Positions 14,626-23,621 of a DNA stretch of 64,000 nt are shown here, in pieces. The position numbers and the translations under genes were made by a program. Location of the stretch: the NCBI GenBank assembly GCA_900546225.1, contig URBZ01000001.1, positions 62,001 to 126,000 on the forward strand, given 5' to 3'. The first letter of the stretch is position 1. Each line of letters begins with the position of its first letter. This DNA comes from an uncultured Rickettsiales bacterium. GTDB taxonomy: Bacteria; Pseudomonadota; Alphaproteobacteria; Rs-D84. The notes under the pieces are model-generated. The model was not told the origin of the DNA. It searched no databases and worked only from the letters and a program-made list of their open reading frames with translations.

Positions 14626-17600
14626 TTAGAAACGATATGAACCGGAAACCTTGATATTATGTAATTGAATATCTTGGTTGTACTGGTAACGGTAATCCAG
14701 CCCAATCTGCAAGCCACTGGCCGACAGCATTTCCACACCACCGCCGATGTTCGCCCACATTGGATCAATATCGATATCATACTTTGTGAACGAATTTGCG
14801 ACCGAGAACTTGTACTTCGCGTTGTCTGGCGCGCCCAACACATCGTATTCGATTCCGATTGTCGCATATGGGCGAATCTGGAACCATGCCGACGGATAGA
14901 TACGCTTTTGCGCGGTCAACGAATACCCAGGGGTAAAGATCAGATACCCGTCAGATTCCATATCCATATAATCGTGGCCACGGGCCTTCTCCGTCAACGA
15001 GAACCCAAAGTTATACCCAACGCGCGCATACATATTGCCCACGACATACTGGTTCAACCAGTCATGCAACAAGCCCCATTCACTGGTGAATGCAACGTCA
15101 TAGCCCGTACCATCAATCGCACCGTTCATGTATGTCTGGTGACGTGTGGTATCCAATACATGGATATCCAAGAACGCATTACCATAAACGCGTGTCTTTT
15201 CGCCCAAGGTCTGCATCAAATACCCACCCAGACCGATATTGGTATCTGCAACCTTGACATCAACATTGCCGGCGATGAACGGATTTTCAACGGTATAGCC
15301 CAAATTCATAGAATCAGAGTTGTCCGCCGACATGTGCGATATACGCCCTGTCAACCCCAGAATCAATGTTTCAGAATGTTGCCAGTCAAATCCGCCTGCG
15401 ACGTTGATACGGTTGCCATCAACGCGTTTACCATCAGACACTTTCTGGTTGAACATGCCAAATTCTGCGTCAACCCATGCCTTTTTCAGGTTGCGGTTAC
15501 GATTCCAGATAAATTCGTCGAACATGCGGTCTTCGAATGAACGGAAATTAGTATGTTCATTCAAGACAATGCTGCCCACGACCTGTTCGATTTCACGTGG
15601 CTGAACCAAGCGGCTGAAACGTGACAACGCCGTACCATCGCGATTTGTATTGTAATCTTCCATACGCTTGTACAGTTCGTTACCCAACTGTTCCAGATTT
15701 GTGCCACGGAATATCACAGGCAACATTTCCAGCGCATGACGACCATAGAATCCCTTGCCGGCGGCTGCGCCATCCAACATGTCGTCCAACGCGCCTGCGG
15801 ACATATATTCGCCACTGGTGTGACCTGGGGTGCGGCCAACAATCGGTTGAATCTTGAACACCTCAACCGGCCCGCCAAAGCGTGGATCGAATACCAAATA
15901 AATACTGTCGTCGATACCATCGCCATCGGTGTCACGCACGGTCAAATATGCAGAATCTGCATCAACCAGCGCGCCGCTGAAATAGTCATAGCACAACGTA
16001 CCCGTATTGTTGCACACAACAACATTCAGATTGCGCAGTTTGTCACCCAATTCTGTAATGCCATCGTCCGCATGTACCAGCCAGATTGCATCGCCCGCCG
16101 TTGCCAATTCGCGCAACGCAACACCAATTTGGTCGGTCGCGTTTGCAAACCCAGTCGATGGATTGCGCGACAGTGTCAGGTCAGACGTGAATGCACCATC
16201 AACCTGAATCAATGCGCCCGCATTACCGTCTGTGGCATTTGTGATGCGCCCCAGCGTGTTGTCGTCCGCCAAACTGACCGATGACCAGTAATTACGTGTC
16301 GGCGCGGTCAGCACATCACGACGTCTGACATCAACGTACAGACCACTGTCATTATCGAACAGATAGTTACCGCCAATCGTCATTTCTTGCAGTCCGCCAA
16401 AGCGCACACCACCCGAAACATTACCGGTAACGCCAACTGTCAAGCCCGCGTTTGAATATGCGCGCATGTTTTTAACATCAATATTTCCCGCAACCGTCAG
16501 GTCAGTTGTATTGATGTCCAGTGCACCTGATGTTTGCTGAATATTACCGCCCACAATCACATTCGACGCGGACAGCGCATAACTGTTGCCGGTGATATTT
16601 GCATCACGCGCCGCGATTGTACCCGCGTAATTCTGGTACAAATTCTTTACTGTAAATGCGCCCGCAGATTTCATACCCGCGCCCGACAATGTTGCCGTGC
16701 CATTATTGGCAAAGTAATCAACATTTGCCACATCTGCGCCCGACGCAATCGTCAAATCGCCGTTATTATCAACCGCGCCCAGCGTCATACCGCGCGCCGA
16801 ACTCAGCGTCAAAGTACCATTATTTGAAATGCCGCCAAATGCGATGCTGGAATTTTCAGATGAAATCGCCGTGGTTGCGCCCGCCGCAACATTTGCCGCG
16901 CCGGTAAACGCAACAGCATTTTTAACCGTGTACGCAACCGCACCGGTATTTGCCATCAACGCGCCTGTGGCGGTCAAACTGCCCGCGGTGACGTTTGTGT
17001 TGCCAACAATGCTCAGCCCAGATGCCGCCGCACCCGCAACGTCAGACGCATGCGTTATATTACCCGCAACCGAAATCAAATCATCAGACGTGATTGTTGG
17101 TGCATTGATAACCGCACTGCCCCCCGACACGGTCAGCATTGCCATATTCAATTTTTCGGCCGAAATATTCAATTTCAGGTTCGATTCAATCGCCCCCGCG
17201 GTGATGGAATCCGCCGCGACCAAATTCATTGTGCCGGTATTGTCAATCTGGCCCATCGTCAGGTCAGACGTACTGTTGATATTGGCGTTACCACTGCTGA
17301 CCAATGCGCCCATGTCGACGGTTGCACCGTTTATTGTCAATGTACCGCCATTGCTGGTCTGACCACCGATTTTTGCCGTGCCCATCGCATCAATTTTAAC
17401 CGTGCCATTGGTCGCCAACGCACCCGCCATTGTGAAATTCTGGTGTGACGTCAATGTCAACGTTTTGCCATTGGCGATTGTCGCGCTGTCAAAAGACATA
17501 CCGCCCACGCTGGTTTCCATGGTGTATTCAGTGCCACTGATAACCATACCGGTCATACCCCATGTTGGTGTTGTATCGTTAAACAACAATTCGCCACCAA

Positions 17601-19710
17601 CACTGATGTCACCCGTCGTTGCGGTCAATGATTCCCCAGACAATACAATCAAACCATTTGTCGTGCCGCGATTCGTCAGCGATGCAACATTTGCATTCGC
17701 CGCCGCAATTTCCAGCCACGCACCATTGGTTGCCGATGCCGCGCCCGCAACATTCAGCGTTTGCCCCGCCGCACGTGACGCATCCGCCGAACCGAATATC
17801 AAACGCTGATTTGCATTTGTCGCCACGGCGGCACCACCGACGTCCATCAAGGACGCGTCCATGCGCACCGTGCGCGCGGTCGTATCTGTAACGCTAACAT
17901 CACCGCCAATGTTAATTGTGCCGTTATTTGATTTCAGTACAAACGCATTTGTTCCGTCCGCCGCGACCGACATGTCGCCCGCATTTGCCGCGGCACTGCC
18001 ACTGGCGACAAAATTACCATCAATTTGTACCGAATTTTCAACAGTCAGGTTTTTAACTGCACTGCGCAAACTCAATTTACCGCCAGACACAATCATTTTG
18101 TCCAGAATTTGAATATTACCAATCAGTGCGTTCATTTCAACCGAACCGCCCAATACATTCAGATTCTTGGCCGAAATGTTATCGCTGGCACTGCCCGAAC
18201 CGATGACCGTCATCGTGCCGGCATTGTTTGTCAAATCACCCCCAATCGTGATATTGCGCGCCGTGATGTCCAAGACACCTTCGCCACCCGCGGTCGAACC
18301 ATTGACCACATTGCCATCAACCGTCAATGCCCCCGTGGACGATGCCGATGCCGCCACACGCAAATCACCGGTGTTTGTAACACTTGCCACCTTTACAGTA
18401 TTACCGTCAATGCGCATTCTGCTGCCATCTGTGTTGGAAACGTCGCCCCCCACAAATGCGCCAGACGTCGAAATCGTTGCGTTTGCGGCCGCACCATCAC
18501 CGGAAATTGCACCCGTTGTGATGGTCAGACCACGAATTTCCAATGTACCCGTATTGCGAATCGATGTTGATGTGAAATTACCCGCGCTGTTCAGTGTCAA
18601 TCCGGCAATATTCTCTTGTGGTAAAACCGACGCATTAGAAATCGCACCAAACGACATATCGCCCAGCGTCGTTTCAATATTTGCCATACCCTGTTTCAGC
18701 AAGATATCGCCCGTCATCTGCAAAGAACCGGTTTTCAGCGTGAATTTGCCACTGTCGGTCATATTGTTCCAATCGATATTCTGGGCAATTTTGGTCAGGC
18801 CCGAAATATTCGCAACAAACACACCACTGTTGACAATAGACGCATTCTGGCCGTTACCACCATTGATGGTCAAACTGTCACCATTGATGTTCATTGTCCC
18901 AGATGTATCTTCGTTTGTAATTGCGCCCGCGACAGTAATATTTTTTGCCGATATGGTGACCGTACCCGCGGCCTTGTTTTCCAAACTGCCCGTGGTGTCG
19001 GTATTGTTCAACGTCAAATCACCGCCCGCCGTCACATTCAGCGAACCCGCAGAATTTTGAATTGTACCCGACGTGATATCGCCACCCGCTGTAATCTTGC
19101 CAGTATTGTTTGCATTCTTGTACGTGAACTGCTTCATAGTAATTGAATCAGTTGCGTCCAAATTGACATCAGCACTGGCATTTGTCGCATTCACATCAAT
19201 CGCACCGGTATTGATGGTATTTGCAATAATACGCAACGTGTCATTTGCGTTTATCGCGCCCGACGTAAATGAATTGATACCGCCACCGGCAACACCACTG
19301 TTTGCCGCAACACTCAGCGCGCCCAGCGCATTTATCGTGCCACCAACCGACACATCAATGCCCGCCGCCGTGCCGTTCTGAATCCCCAGCGTCATGCCGG
19401 ATTTAATTTCCAGATTATTACCAATAACAACATCGCCATCGGACTGAATGGTAAAAGAGCCCGTATCGCGCAAGATTGCCAAATCGCCGTTACCGCCCTG
19501 CCCCGTGCCACCAACATAAACCGCACCCGCGACATTCAAACCATTGGTCGTTGAACCGTCGCCCAGTACCAAACTGGTGTCCGTTGCGTCAATCGTTTTA
19601 CTGGCATCAGTTGTGCCGATATTCAGCCCACCCGAAAACGTGGCCGCGCCCGCACTGAACGGGGCCAAGCAACATACAACAGATACTAATTTTTTTGAAA
19701 ACAGAGACAT
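14626..19710 (-). CDS. Large autotransporter (beta-helix passenger, C-terminal barrel)
   Basis: 1,694 residues. A signal peptide ends near AGA (about residue 22). The passenger (about 25-1330) is rich in Asn, Gly, Thr and Ala with short repeats such as GALxVxGxxxNxG and NxGTxxIxG, typical of a right-handed beta-helix. The C-terminal 280 or so residues alternate hydrophobic and polar, with many aromatics, and end in SGSYRF, the type V secretion barrel with its terminal Phe. The ATG at 19710 is chosen because GGAAAG lies 5 nt upstream; in-frame ATGs at 19722 and 19731 have poorer sites. The role, probably adhesion or surface display, is inferred. Confidence 0.9.
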   Translation of the reverse strand: MSLFSKKLVSVVCCLAPFSAGAATFSGGLNIGTTDASKTIDATDTSLVLGDGSTTNGLNVAGAVYVGGTGQGGNGDLAILRDTGSFTIQSDGDVVIGNNLEIKSGMTLGIQNGTAAGIDVSVGGTINALGALSVAANSGVAGGGINSFTSGAINANDTLRIIANTINTGAIDVNATNASADVNLDATDSITMKQFTYKNANNTGKITAGGDITSGTIQNSAGSLNVTAGGDLTLNNTDTTGSLENKAAGTVTISAKNITVAGAITNEDTSGTMNINGDSLTINGGNGQNASIVNSGVFVANISGLTKIAQNIDWNNMTDSGKFTLKTGSLQMTGDILLKQGMANIETTLGDMSFGAISNASVLPQENIAGLTLNSAGNFTSTSIRNTGTLEIRGLTITTGAISGDGAAANATISTSGAFVGGDVSNTDGSRMRIDGNTVKVASVTNTGDLRVAASASSTGALTVDGNVVNGSTAGGEGVLDITARNITIGGDLTNNAGTMTVIGSGSASDNISAKNLNVLGGSVEMNALIGNIQILDKMIVSGGKLSLRSAVKNLTVENSVQIDGNFVASGSAAANAGDMSVAADGTNAFVLKSNNGTINIGGDVSVTDTTARTVRMDASLMDVGGAAVATNANQRLIFGSADASRAAGQTLNVAGAASATNGAWLEIAAANANVASLTNRGTTNGLIVLSGESLTATTGDISVGGELLFNDTTPTWGMTGMVISGTEYTMETSVGGMSFDSATIANGKTLTLTSHQNFTMAGALATNGTVKIDAMGTAKIGGQTSNGGTLTINGATVDMGALVSSGNANINSTSDLTMGQIDNTGTMNLVAADSITAGAIESNLKLNISAEKLNMAMLTVSGGSAVINAPTITSDDLISVAGNITHASDVAGAAASGLSIVGNTNVTAGSLTATGALMANTGAVAYTVKNAVAFTGAANVAAGATTAISSENSSIAFGGISNNGTLTLSSARGMTLGAVDNNGDLTIASGADVANVDYFANNGTATLSGAGMKSAGAFTVKNLYQNYAGTIAARDANITGNSYALSASNVIVGGNIQQTSGALDINTTDLTVAGNIDVKNMRAYSNAGLTVGVTGNVSGGVRFGGLQEMTIGGNYLFDNDSGLYVDVRRRDVLTAPTRNYWSSVSLADDNTLGRITNATDGNAGALIQVDGAFTSDLTLSRNPSTGFANATDQIGVALRELATAGDAIWLVHADDGITELGDKLRNLNVVVCNNTGTLCYDYFSGALVDADSAYLTVRDTDGDGIDDSIYLVFDPRFGGPVEVFKIQPIVGRTPGHTSGEYMSAGALDDMLDGAAAGKGFYGRHALEMLPVIFRGTNLEQLGNELYKRMEDYNTNRDGTALSRFSRLVQPREIEQVVGSIVLNEHTNFRSFEDRMFDEFIWNRNRNLKKAWVDAEFGMFNQKVSDGKRVDGNRINVAGGFDWQHSETLILGLTGRISHMSADNSDSMNLGYTVENPFIAGNVDVKVADTNIGLGGYLMQTLGEKTRVYGNAFLDIHVLDTTRHQTYMNGAIDGTGYDVAFTSEWGLLHDWLNQYVVGNMYARVGYNFGFSLTEKARGHDYMDMESDGYLIFTPGYSLTAQKRIYPSAWFQIRPYATIGIEYDVLGAPDNAKYKFSVANSFTKYDIDIDPMWANIGGGVEMLSASGLQIGLDYRYQYNQDIQLHNIKVSGSYRF

Positions 19711-19815
19711 CTTTCTTTCCATTCCTTGCAATTTGTTATTCCATTATAAAAAAAATTTTGGTATAAGGGCAAGACAAATATTACACAAAGAAATGAAACG
19801 AAAGGAGAAGCAAAT

Positions 19816-21078
19816 ATGTATGAAATAAAATCAGTTCATGCACGCCAAATTATGGACAGCCGTGGCAACCCAACCGTTGAATGCGACATTGTATTATCTG
19901 GGGGCGCACGTGGTCGCGCGGCCGTACCGTCGGGTGCATCAACTGGCAGTTTCGAGGCATTGGAACTGCGCGATGGTGGCGACGCATATATGGGCAAAGG
20001 TGTCACAACCGCCGTTCGCAATGTAAATGAAATCATCGCCCCTGCGATTATTGGCATGGCGGCAAATGACCAGACCGCATTGGACGAAAAAATGCTGGCA
20101 CTGGACGGCACACAGAACAAGGACAAATTGGGTGCAAACGCGATTCTGGCCGTGTCATTGGCGGCGGCGCACGCGGCAGCCAATCAATCGGGCATGCCAT
20201 TATATAAGTACATTGCGGGCGTATATGGCAACGCCAATCCATGCGTATTACCACGCCCAATGATGAACATAATCAACGGTGGCGCGCACGCCGACAACGG
20301 TCTGGACGCCCAAGAATTTATGATTATTCCAAATGGCGCAAAATCCGAAGCAGACGCAATCCGTATGGGTTCTGAAATATTCCACCATTTGAAAAAGATT
20401 CTGAAATCCGGCGGCAATTCCACCAATGTCGGCGACGAAGGCGGCTTTGCACCAAACTTTCATTCTTGTGCACAGGCATTGGATACAATTATCGCCGCAA
20501 TTCGCGATGCGGGTTACACCCCAGGTGATCAGGTTTCAATCGGTCTGGACGTGGCGTCATCTGAATTTTATGCCGACGGCGTATATAATTTCGAAGGCAA
20601 AAAATTGTCATCAGACCAGATGATTGAATTTTACGAACAGTTGATTGCGACATACCCAATTATCTCTATCGAAGACGCATTGGCCGAAGAAGATTGGGCG
20701 GGTTGGAAAAAACTGACCGAAACAATCGGCAAAAAATGCCAGTTGGTTGGCGACGACCTGTTTGTGACAAACCCTGCGCGCCTGCGCCGCGGGATTGACG
20801 CCGGCGTTGCGAATGCAATCTTGATAAAAGTGAACCAAATCGGCACATTGACCGAAACATTGCGCGCCATCAAAATGGCCCAAGACGCAAATTACGGCGT
20901 AATCATTTCGCACCGCAGCGGCGAAACCGAAGACACCACAATCGCGGATTTGGCCGTTGCGACAAACGCGGGTCAAATCAAGACCGGTTCTATGTCACGC
21001 ACTGACCGTATGGCAAAATACAACCAGTTATTGCGTATCGAAGAAGAACTGGACAAATCCGCAAAGTATGGTATATAA
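19816..21078 (+). CDS. eno: Enolase
   Basis: Enolase converts 2-phosphoglycerate to phosphoenolpyruvate and is often an RNA-degradosome component. The 420-residue protein has ARQIMDSRGNPTVE at the N-terminus, the loop PSGASTG, the metal ligands in GLDVASSEF and SIEDALAEEDW, the catalytic Lys in LIKVNQIGTLTE and the signature SHRSGETEDTTIADL. A strong AAAGGAG lies 8 nt before the ATG. Length is normal. Confidence 0.98.
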   Translation: MYEIKSVHARQIMDSRGNPTVECDIVLSGGARGRAAVPSGASTGSFEALELRDGGDAYMGKGVTTAVRNVNEIIAPAIIGMAANDQTALDEKMLALDGTQNKDKLGANAILAVSLAAAHAAANQSGMPLYKYIAGVYGNANPCVLPRPMMNIINGGAHADNGLDAQEFMIIPNGAKSEADAIRMGSEIFHHLKKILKSGGNSTNVGDEGGFAPNFHSCAQALDTIIAAIRDAGYTPGDQVSIGLDVASSEFYADGVYNFEGKKLSSDQMIEFYEQLIATYPIISIEDALAEEDWAGWKKLTETIGKKCQLVGDDLFVTNPARLRRGIDAGVANAILIKVNQIGTLTETLRAIKMAQDANYGVIISHRSGETEDTTIADLAVATNAGQIKTGSMSRTDRMAKYNQLLRIEEELDKSAKYGI

Positions 21079-21100
21079 TTTACCTGAAATGTAACAAACG

Positions 21101-21128
21101 GGGGGCGAAATCACGCGCCCCCTTTTTT
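21101..21128 (+). terminator. Terminator of eno
   Basis: GGGGGCG/CGCCCCC stem followed by T6, 22 bp after the eno stop. Confidence 0.88.
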
Positions 21129-21138
21129 CTGAGGCCCA

Positions 21139-21345
21139 ATGATAACGACGCACCAGATTTTTATTATCGCAAAATACGCAATCGCGGTATTGCTGGCCAT
21201 TGGCATATTCTTGGCCCCCGCATGGATTGCGCGCCAAACGGCACGGGGCAAGCAAGATATGATTCTGGTTCGTTTGGGCAGTTGGGTATTCAGTTGGACT
21301 GGCATCGGATGGCTGTGGGCATTGTTCTGGGCCAGCAAGAAATAA
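21139..21345 (+). CDS. Superinfection-immunity (Imm)-like small membrane protein
   Basis: 68 residues with two membrane helices. The first ends in FLAPAWIARQTARGK and the second contains WTGIGWLWALFWA, which matches the GWTxIGWxxALxWA core of the T4-type superinfection immunity family. Many bacterial chromosomal members have no known phage link. No good Shine-Dalgarno is visible; the gene lies directly after the eno terminator. Confidence 0.65.
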   Translation: MITTHQIFIIAKYAIAVLLAIGIFLAPAWIARQTARGKQDMILVRLGSWVFSWTGIGWLWALFWASKK

Positions 21346-21389
21346 TTTTTTCATAATCTATAATCGTGTGTCGCGGCGATCCTGTAAAT

Positions 21390-21419
21390 AAAAAATGTGT
21401 CCGCGGGGGCGGACACATT
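21390..21419 (-). terminator. Terminator of the Cys-rich exported protein pair
   Basis: ATGTGTCCGC/GCGGACACAT stem with a GGGG loop; the A5 on the left gives the T tract for the minus strand. Confidence 0.85.
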
Positions 21420-21431
21420 GTCATAATAAAA

Positions 21432-21995
21432 CTATGCCTCGGTGCTGCTACTGCTGCCCTCATAAATCGTTATCTCGAACCCAGTGCCATCGTCAACAGT
21501 GCATTCGGGGTAACACATGTCATCAATCAACAAATAACCGCTCTTGCACGATGTTTTGTTACACGTGCTTTCCCAAGTGCCGAATACTGTACACGTCTGT
21601 GTACCAGTGTATGACGATGTTGAACAAGAACGCGTTGCGCCAATGGTACATTCCGCCTTGCATGTACCAAATGTATGAGCAAGCGACCAATACGTATACG
21701 TTGTCTCACTATCAGGGTCTGTTACCTGCGAAAAAGAACACGTTATTTGATATTGCATCAATGTCGTATCATCGCAATAGCAATTTATCGTATCGCCTGC
21801 ATATAAATTTGTACTATCGCGTTCTGATACAATCTTGCAATCTTCGGATGTGGAACGGTTATAAGTGTCTTTTATACCACCACATGATACGCTTACGACT
21901 TTACGTGCCGCATCGGCATCTTTACTGTGCATAACGCCCACGAACGCCAGCACCGCCGCCCAAAAACGAAACCAAGATGATTTGATTTTTTGCAT
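21432..21995 (-). CDS. Exported Cys-rich protein
   Basis: 187 residues: a signal peptide with hydrophobic core FWAAVLAFVGVMHS, then a mature domain with about 14 Cys, many in pairs such as CYC, CKAEC and CSTSS. Thr/Ser-rich stretches and an acidic C-terminus follow. GGGGGA lies 9 nt before the ATG at 21995. It follows the gene at 22407 with a 19-bp gap and shares its leader RNA. No family recognised. It resembles, in style, the Cys-rich exported proteins at 28050 and 63347. Confidence 0.7.
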   Translation of the reverse strand: MQKIKSSWFRFWAAVLAFVGVMHSKDADAARKVVSVSCGGIKDTYNRSTSEDCKIVSERDSTNLYAGDTINCYCDDTTLMQYQITCSFSQVTDPDSETTYTYWSLAHTFGTCKAECTIGATRSCSTSSYTGTQTCTVFGTWESTCNKTSCKSGYLLIDDMCYPECTVDDGTGFEITIYEGSSSSTEA

Positions 21996-22014
21996 TTTAT
22001 TTTCCCCCTGGATA

Positions 22015-22407
22015 TCAATATTTACAATCACCACCAGAATATTGCCAATTACCCGTACTATCTTTGAATGTCTGATTATCATATTGTGAAATATAACATG
22101 CACTCCGAAATAACGGTTTGTTTGGCGCAATCGGTTTCAGTGTCAGACCGGTATGCGGACTGCCAATAAGATCAACCTGCCATGTGCGCACCCTGGCCGC
22201 GCCACCATTCGCCAATGTTTTGCCTGGGCATTTGGTGCATTTGGTGTAATATGAAACCCTATTATAATTATCGTTTCGTACACTATCTTCATCAGCATAA
22301 AAACCATCGTTGCATTGGAGAATTGCACAAATTTTGACCGCATCGTACGCATGCGTCACACATGGCACGCACAAAATTGCAAATATTGCGATAATAATTT
22401 TTTTCAT
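22015..22407 (-). CDS. Exported Cys-containing protein
   Basis: 130 residues with a clear signal peptide (AILCVPCVTHA, cleavage near residue 20) and a mature part holding CTKCPGKT, ending in GGDCKY. The ATG at 22407 has AAAGGA 5 nt upstream. It is the first gene behind leader RNA copy 2; the leader's T tract ends 31 nt before the ATG, with no space for a separate promoter. Function unknown. Confidence 0.7.
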   Translation of the reverse strand: MKKIIIAIFAILCVPCVTHAYDAVKICAILQCNDGFYADEDSVRNDNYNRVSYYTKCTKCPGKTLANGGAARVRTWQVDLIGSPHTGLTLKPIAPNKPLFRSACYISQYDNQTFKDSTGNWQYSGGDCKY

Positions 22408-22438
22408 ACTTTCCTTTCCCCCTTTTCCCATCGGGCGC

Positions 22439-22464
22439 AAAAAAACACCCTGCCAAGGCGGGTG
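22439..22464 (-). terminator. Intrinsic terminator ending leader RNA copy 2
   Basis: Minus-strand stem CACCC-GCC/GGC-GGGTG (one bulged base) followed by T7. The stem sequence differs from copy 1 but pairing is kept. Confidence 0.82.
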
Positions 22465-22620
22465 GTTGGAGGTTAAGAACTATAATTTACAGAAAATAGC
22501 GGGCTTATTCGAATATATCGCCACCCTCCAACCCAAATCATAGATTGGAGGTATTTTTTGTCCCCTCGGACACTGTAAATTAGAGGTTCTTACGCCCCGA
22601 CATGGCCGCTTCGCCTTGTC
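22439..22620 (-). ncRNA. Structured leader RNA, copy 2 (attenuator-like)
   Basis: Homologue of the RNA at 6484-6653, on the opposite strand. The 5' hairpin is GACA-GGC/GCC-TGTC. The long-range helix pairs GTAAGAAC (22586-22593) with GTTCTTA (22474-22480) and then AATTTACAG with CTGTAAATT in the place where copy 1 has AATCTGGT with ACCAGATT, so the bases changed and the pairing stayed. The upstream strand CCTCCAATC (22543-22551) and downstream CCTCCAACC (22464-22472) both match GGTTGGAGG (22525-22533). GGGTGGCGATATATT is nearly identical to copy 1. It runs directly into the gene at 22407. Confidence 0.75.
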
Positions 22621-22627
22621 ATAGATA

Positions 22628-22656
22628 ACTGTAACACAGATAAAATTCCCACGCAA
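22628..22656 (-). promoter_or_regulatory. Promoter of structured leader RNA copy 2
   Basis: Minus-strand TTGCGT (22651-22656) and TACAGT (22628-22633), 17-bp spacer, 7 bases before the GACAAGGC that opens the RNA. The geometry matches copy 1. Confidence 0.55.
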
Positions 22657-22718
22657 CAGGAAAGTGTACAGAGGGTAAAAGTAATGTGAAGATTTGCGCA
22701 CTGCGCGCAACATAATTT

Positions 22719-22840
22719 ACTGGATTGCCGCGCTACGCTCGCAATGAAGTTGTTTTTGTGCATGTGTCGCAACGTCCTTGCCGCAACCTTCGCGTACCGC
22801 TCGGTTTCATTGCGAGGAATGAAATGACGAAGCAATCCAG
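22719..22840. repeat. Interspersed palindromic repeat pair (ATTGCGAG/CAATCCAG type)
   Basis: Two inverted half-copies: CTGGATTGCCGCGCTACG...CGCAATGA (22719-22747) and CATTGCGAG...GAAGCAATCCAG (22807-22840). The same motif recurs near 23221, 40506, 43070 and 58926, always between genes. A GTGCGCCATTCGGCGC hairpin follows. No gene is seen from 22657 to 23370. Confidence 0.8.
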
Positions 22841-22883
22841 TGAATAAAAAAGTGCGCCATTCGGCGCGGCTCTCTTATTACCT

Positions 22884-23128
22884 AGATTCCGTGGTCGAGC
22901 CACGGAATGACAAAAAGCAAGGACGCAGTCCGCAGGCGACACACGTGCCAGAACATACTAAGTTCCCCTCCGTCGGGCCCCGCAAAATTGATAAATTTTG
23001 TGGGTGATTTCTTGGAGGGGTGTCCGCAGGACGGGGTGGTCGAGAGAGTACGTAATTATAGCTTGATACTTTCAGACAAAAGACCACCTCCCCCTATCGG
23101 GTACTCCTCCACAGGAGGAGAACTTAGC
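22884..23128. repeat. Cluster of other palindromic repeats
   Basis: Three different hairpins in 250 bp: ATTCCGTGG/CCACGGAAT; a nested stem CCCCTCC...GGAGGGG enclosing CCCGCAAAATT/AATTTTGTGGG; and CTCCTCC/GGAGGAG. A relative of the CCCGCAAAATY hairpin lies at 36555-36583. These look like insertion-prone intergenic palindromes. Confidence 0.65.
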
Positions 23129-23220
23129 GCGCGACAAGAATGACTATATTTCTAGGAACTTGTTGCCTACGAACTTTTTGTTCTTGTTATATCTATTTGC
23201 CTTGCACTGCTAGCACCCTT

Positions 23221-23250
23221 GTCATTGCGAGCGTAGCGCGGCAATCCAGT
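23221..23250. repeat. Interspersed repeat, single half-copy
   Basis: GTCATTGCGAGCGTAGCGCG followed by GCAATCCAG, the same family as at 22719, again followed by a GTGCGCC/GGCGCAC hairpin. Confidence 0.75.
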
Positions 23251-23309
23251 AATATGAAAGTGCGCCATTCGGCGCACACCTATTATCTATTATCTATTAT
23301 CTATGCTCT

Positions 23310-23343
23310 AAAAAAAAAACACAGGGGGCAAAAGCCCCCTGTG
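23310..23343 (-). terminator. Terminator of the 53-residue gene
   Basis: ACAGGGGGC/GCCCCCTGT stem; the A10 on the left is the T tract on the minus strand. Confidence 0.85.
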
Positions 23344-23370
23344 CAAATAGCGATTTAATCGGCACAGAAA

Positions 23371-23532
23371 TTATTTTTCACTCTGGTTGCCGCCGTGTAA
23401 ATTCACACCACGCGCCATAAATTCGGCCGCCAAATTCACCGCAGCAATACCTTTCTTGTACCCTGCCCCAGCAGCATTCTTGTTTGCCAATGTGCTGGAC
23501 GCGGTATTAAACTTGCTCACATTATCAGTCAT
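23371..23532 (-). CDS. Small protein, 53 residues, unknown function
   Basis: A short frame with its own signals: AGAGG 9 nt before the ATG at 23532, a TTGACA promoter upstream and a strong terminator downstream. The product begins MTDNVSKFNT, is rich in Ala, Asn and Gly, holds KKGIAAVNLAAEFMARGVNL and ends GGNQSEK. No signal peptide or membrane segment. It lies downstream of the OmpA-type lipoprotein gene but has its own promoter. Confidence 0.65.
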   Translation of the reverse strand: MTDNVSKFNTASSTLANKNAAGAGYKKGIAAVNLAAEFMARGVNLHGGNQSEK

Positions 23533-23574
23533 ATTCAATGCCTCTTGTCAAAACATCTCTCTGACAGTGGTCAG

Positions 23575-23601
23575 ATTAAACTAATAAAACTTTTTTGTCA
23601 A
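23575..23601 (-). promoter_or_regulatory. Promoter of the 53-residue gene
   Basis: Minus-strand TTGACA (23596-23601) and TTTAAT (23575-23580), spacer 15 bp, slightly short; predicted leader about 35 nt. Confidence 0.5.
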
Positions 23602-23621
23602 GTATTATTGTCAACCATGCC

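Noticed and set aside
16829..19381. Several long plus-strand frames rich in Ala, Val and Pro
   Set aside because: They are antisense to the repetitive autotransporter passenger, whose codon bias opens the complementary frames.
6385..22700. The inverted pair of leader RNAs as ends of one mobile element or inversion
   Set aside because: The interval holds core genes (ssb, rho, eno), and both RNAs have promoters and terminators of their own; a repeated regulatory RNA explains them better.
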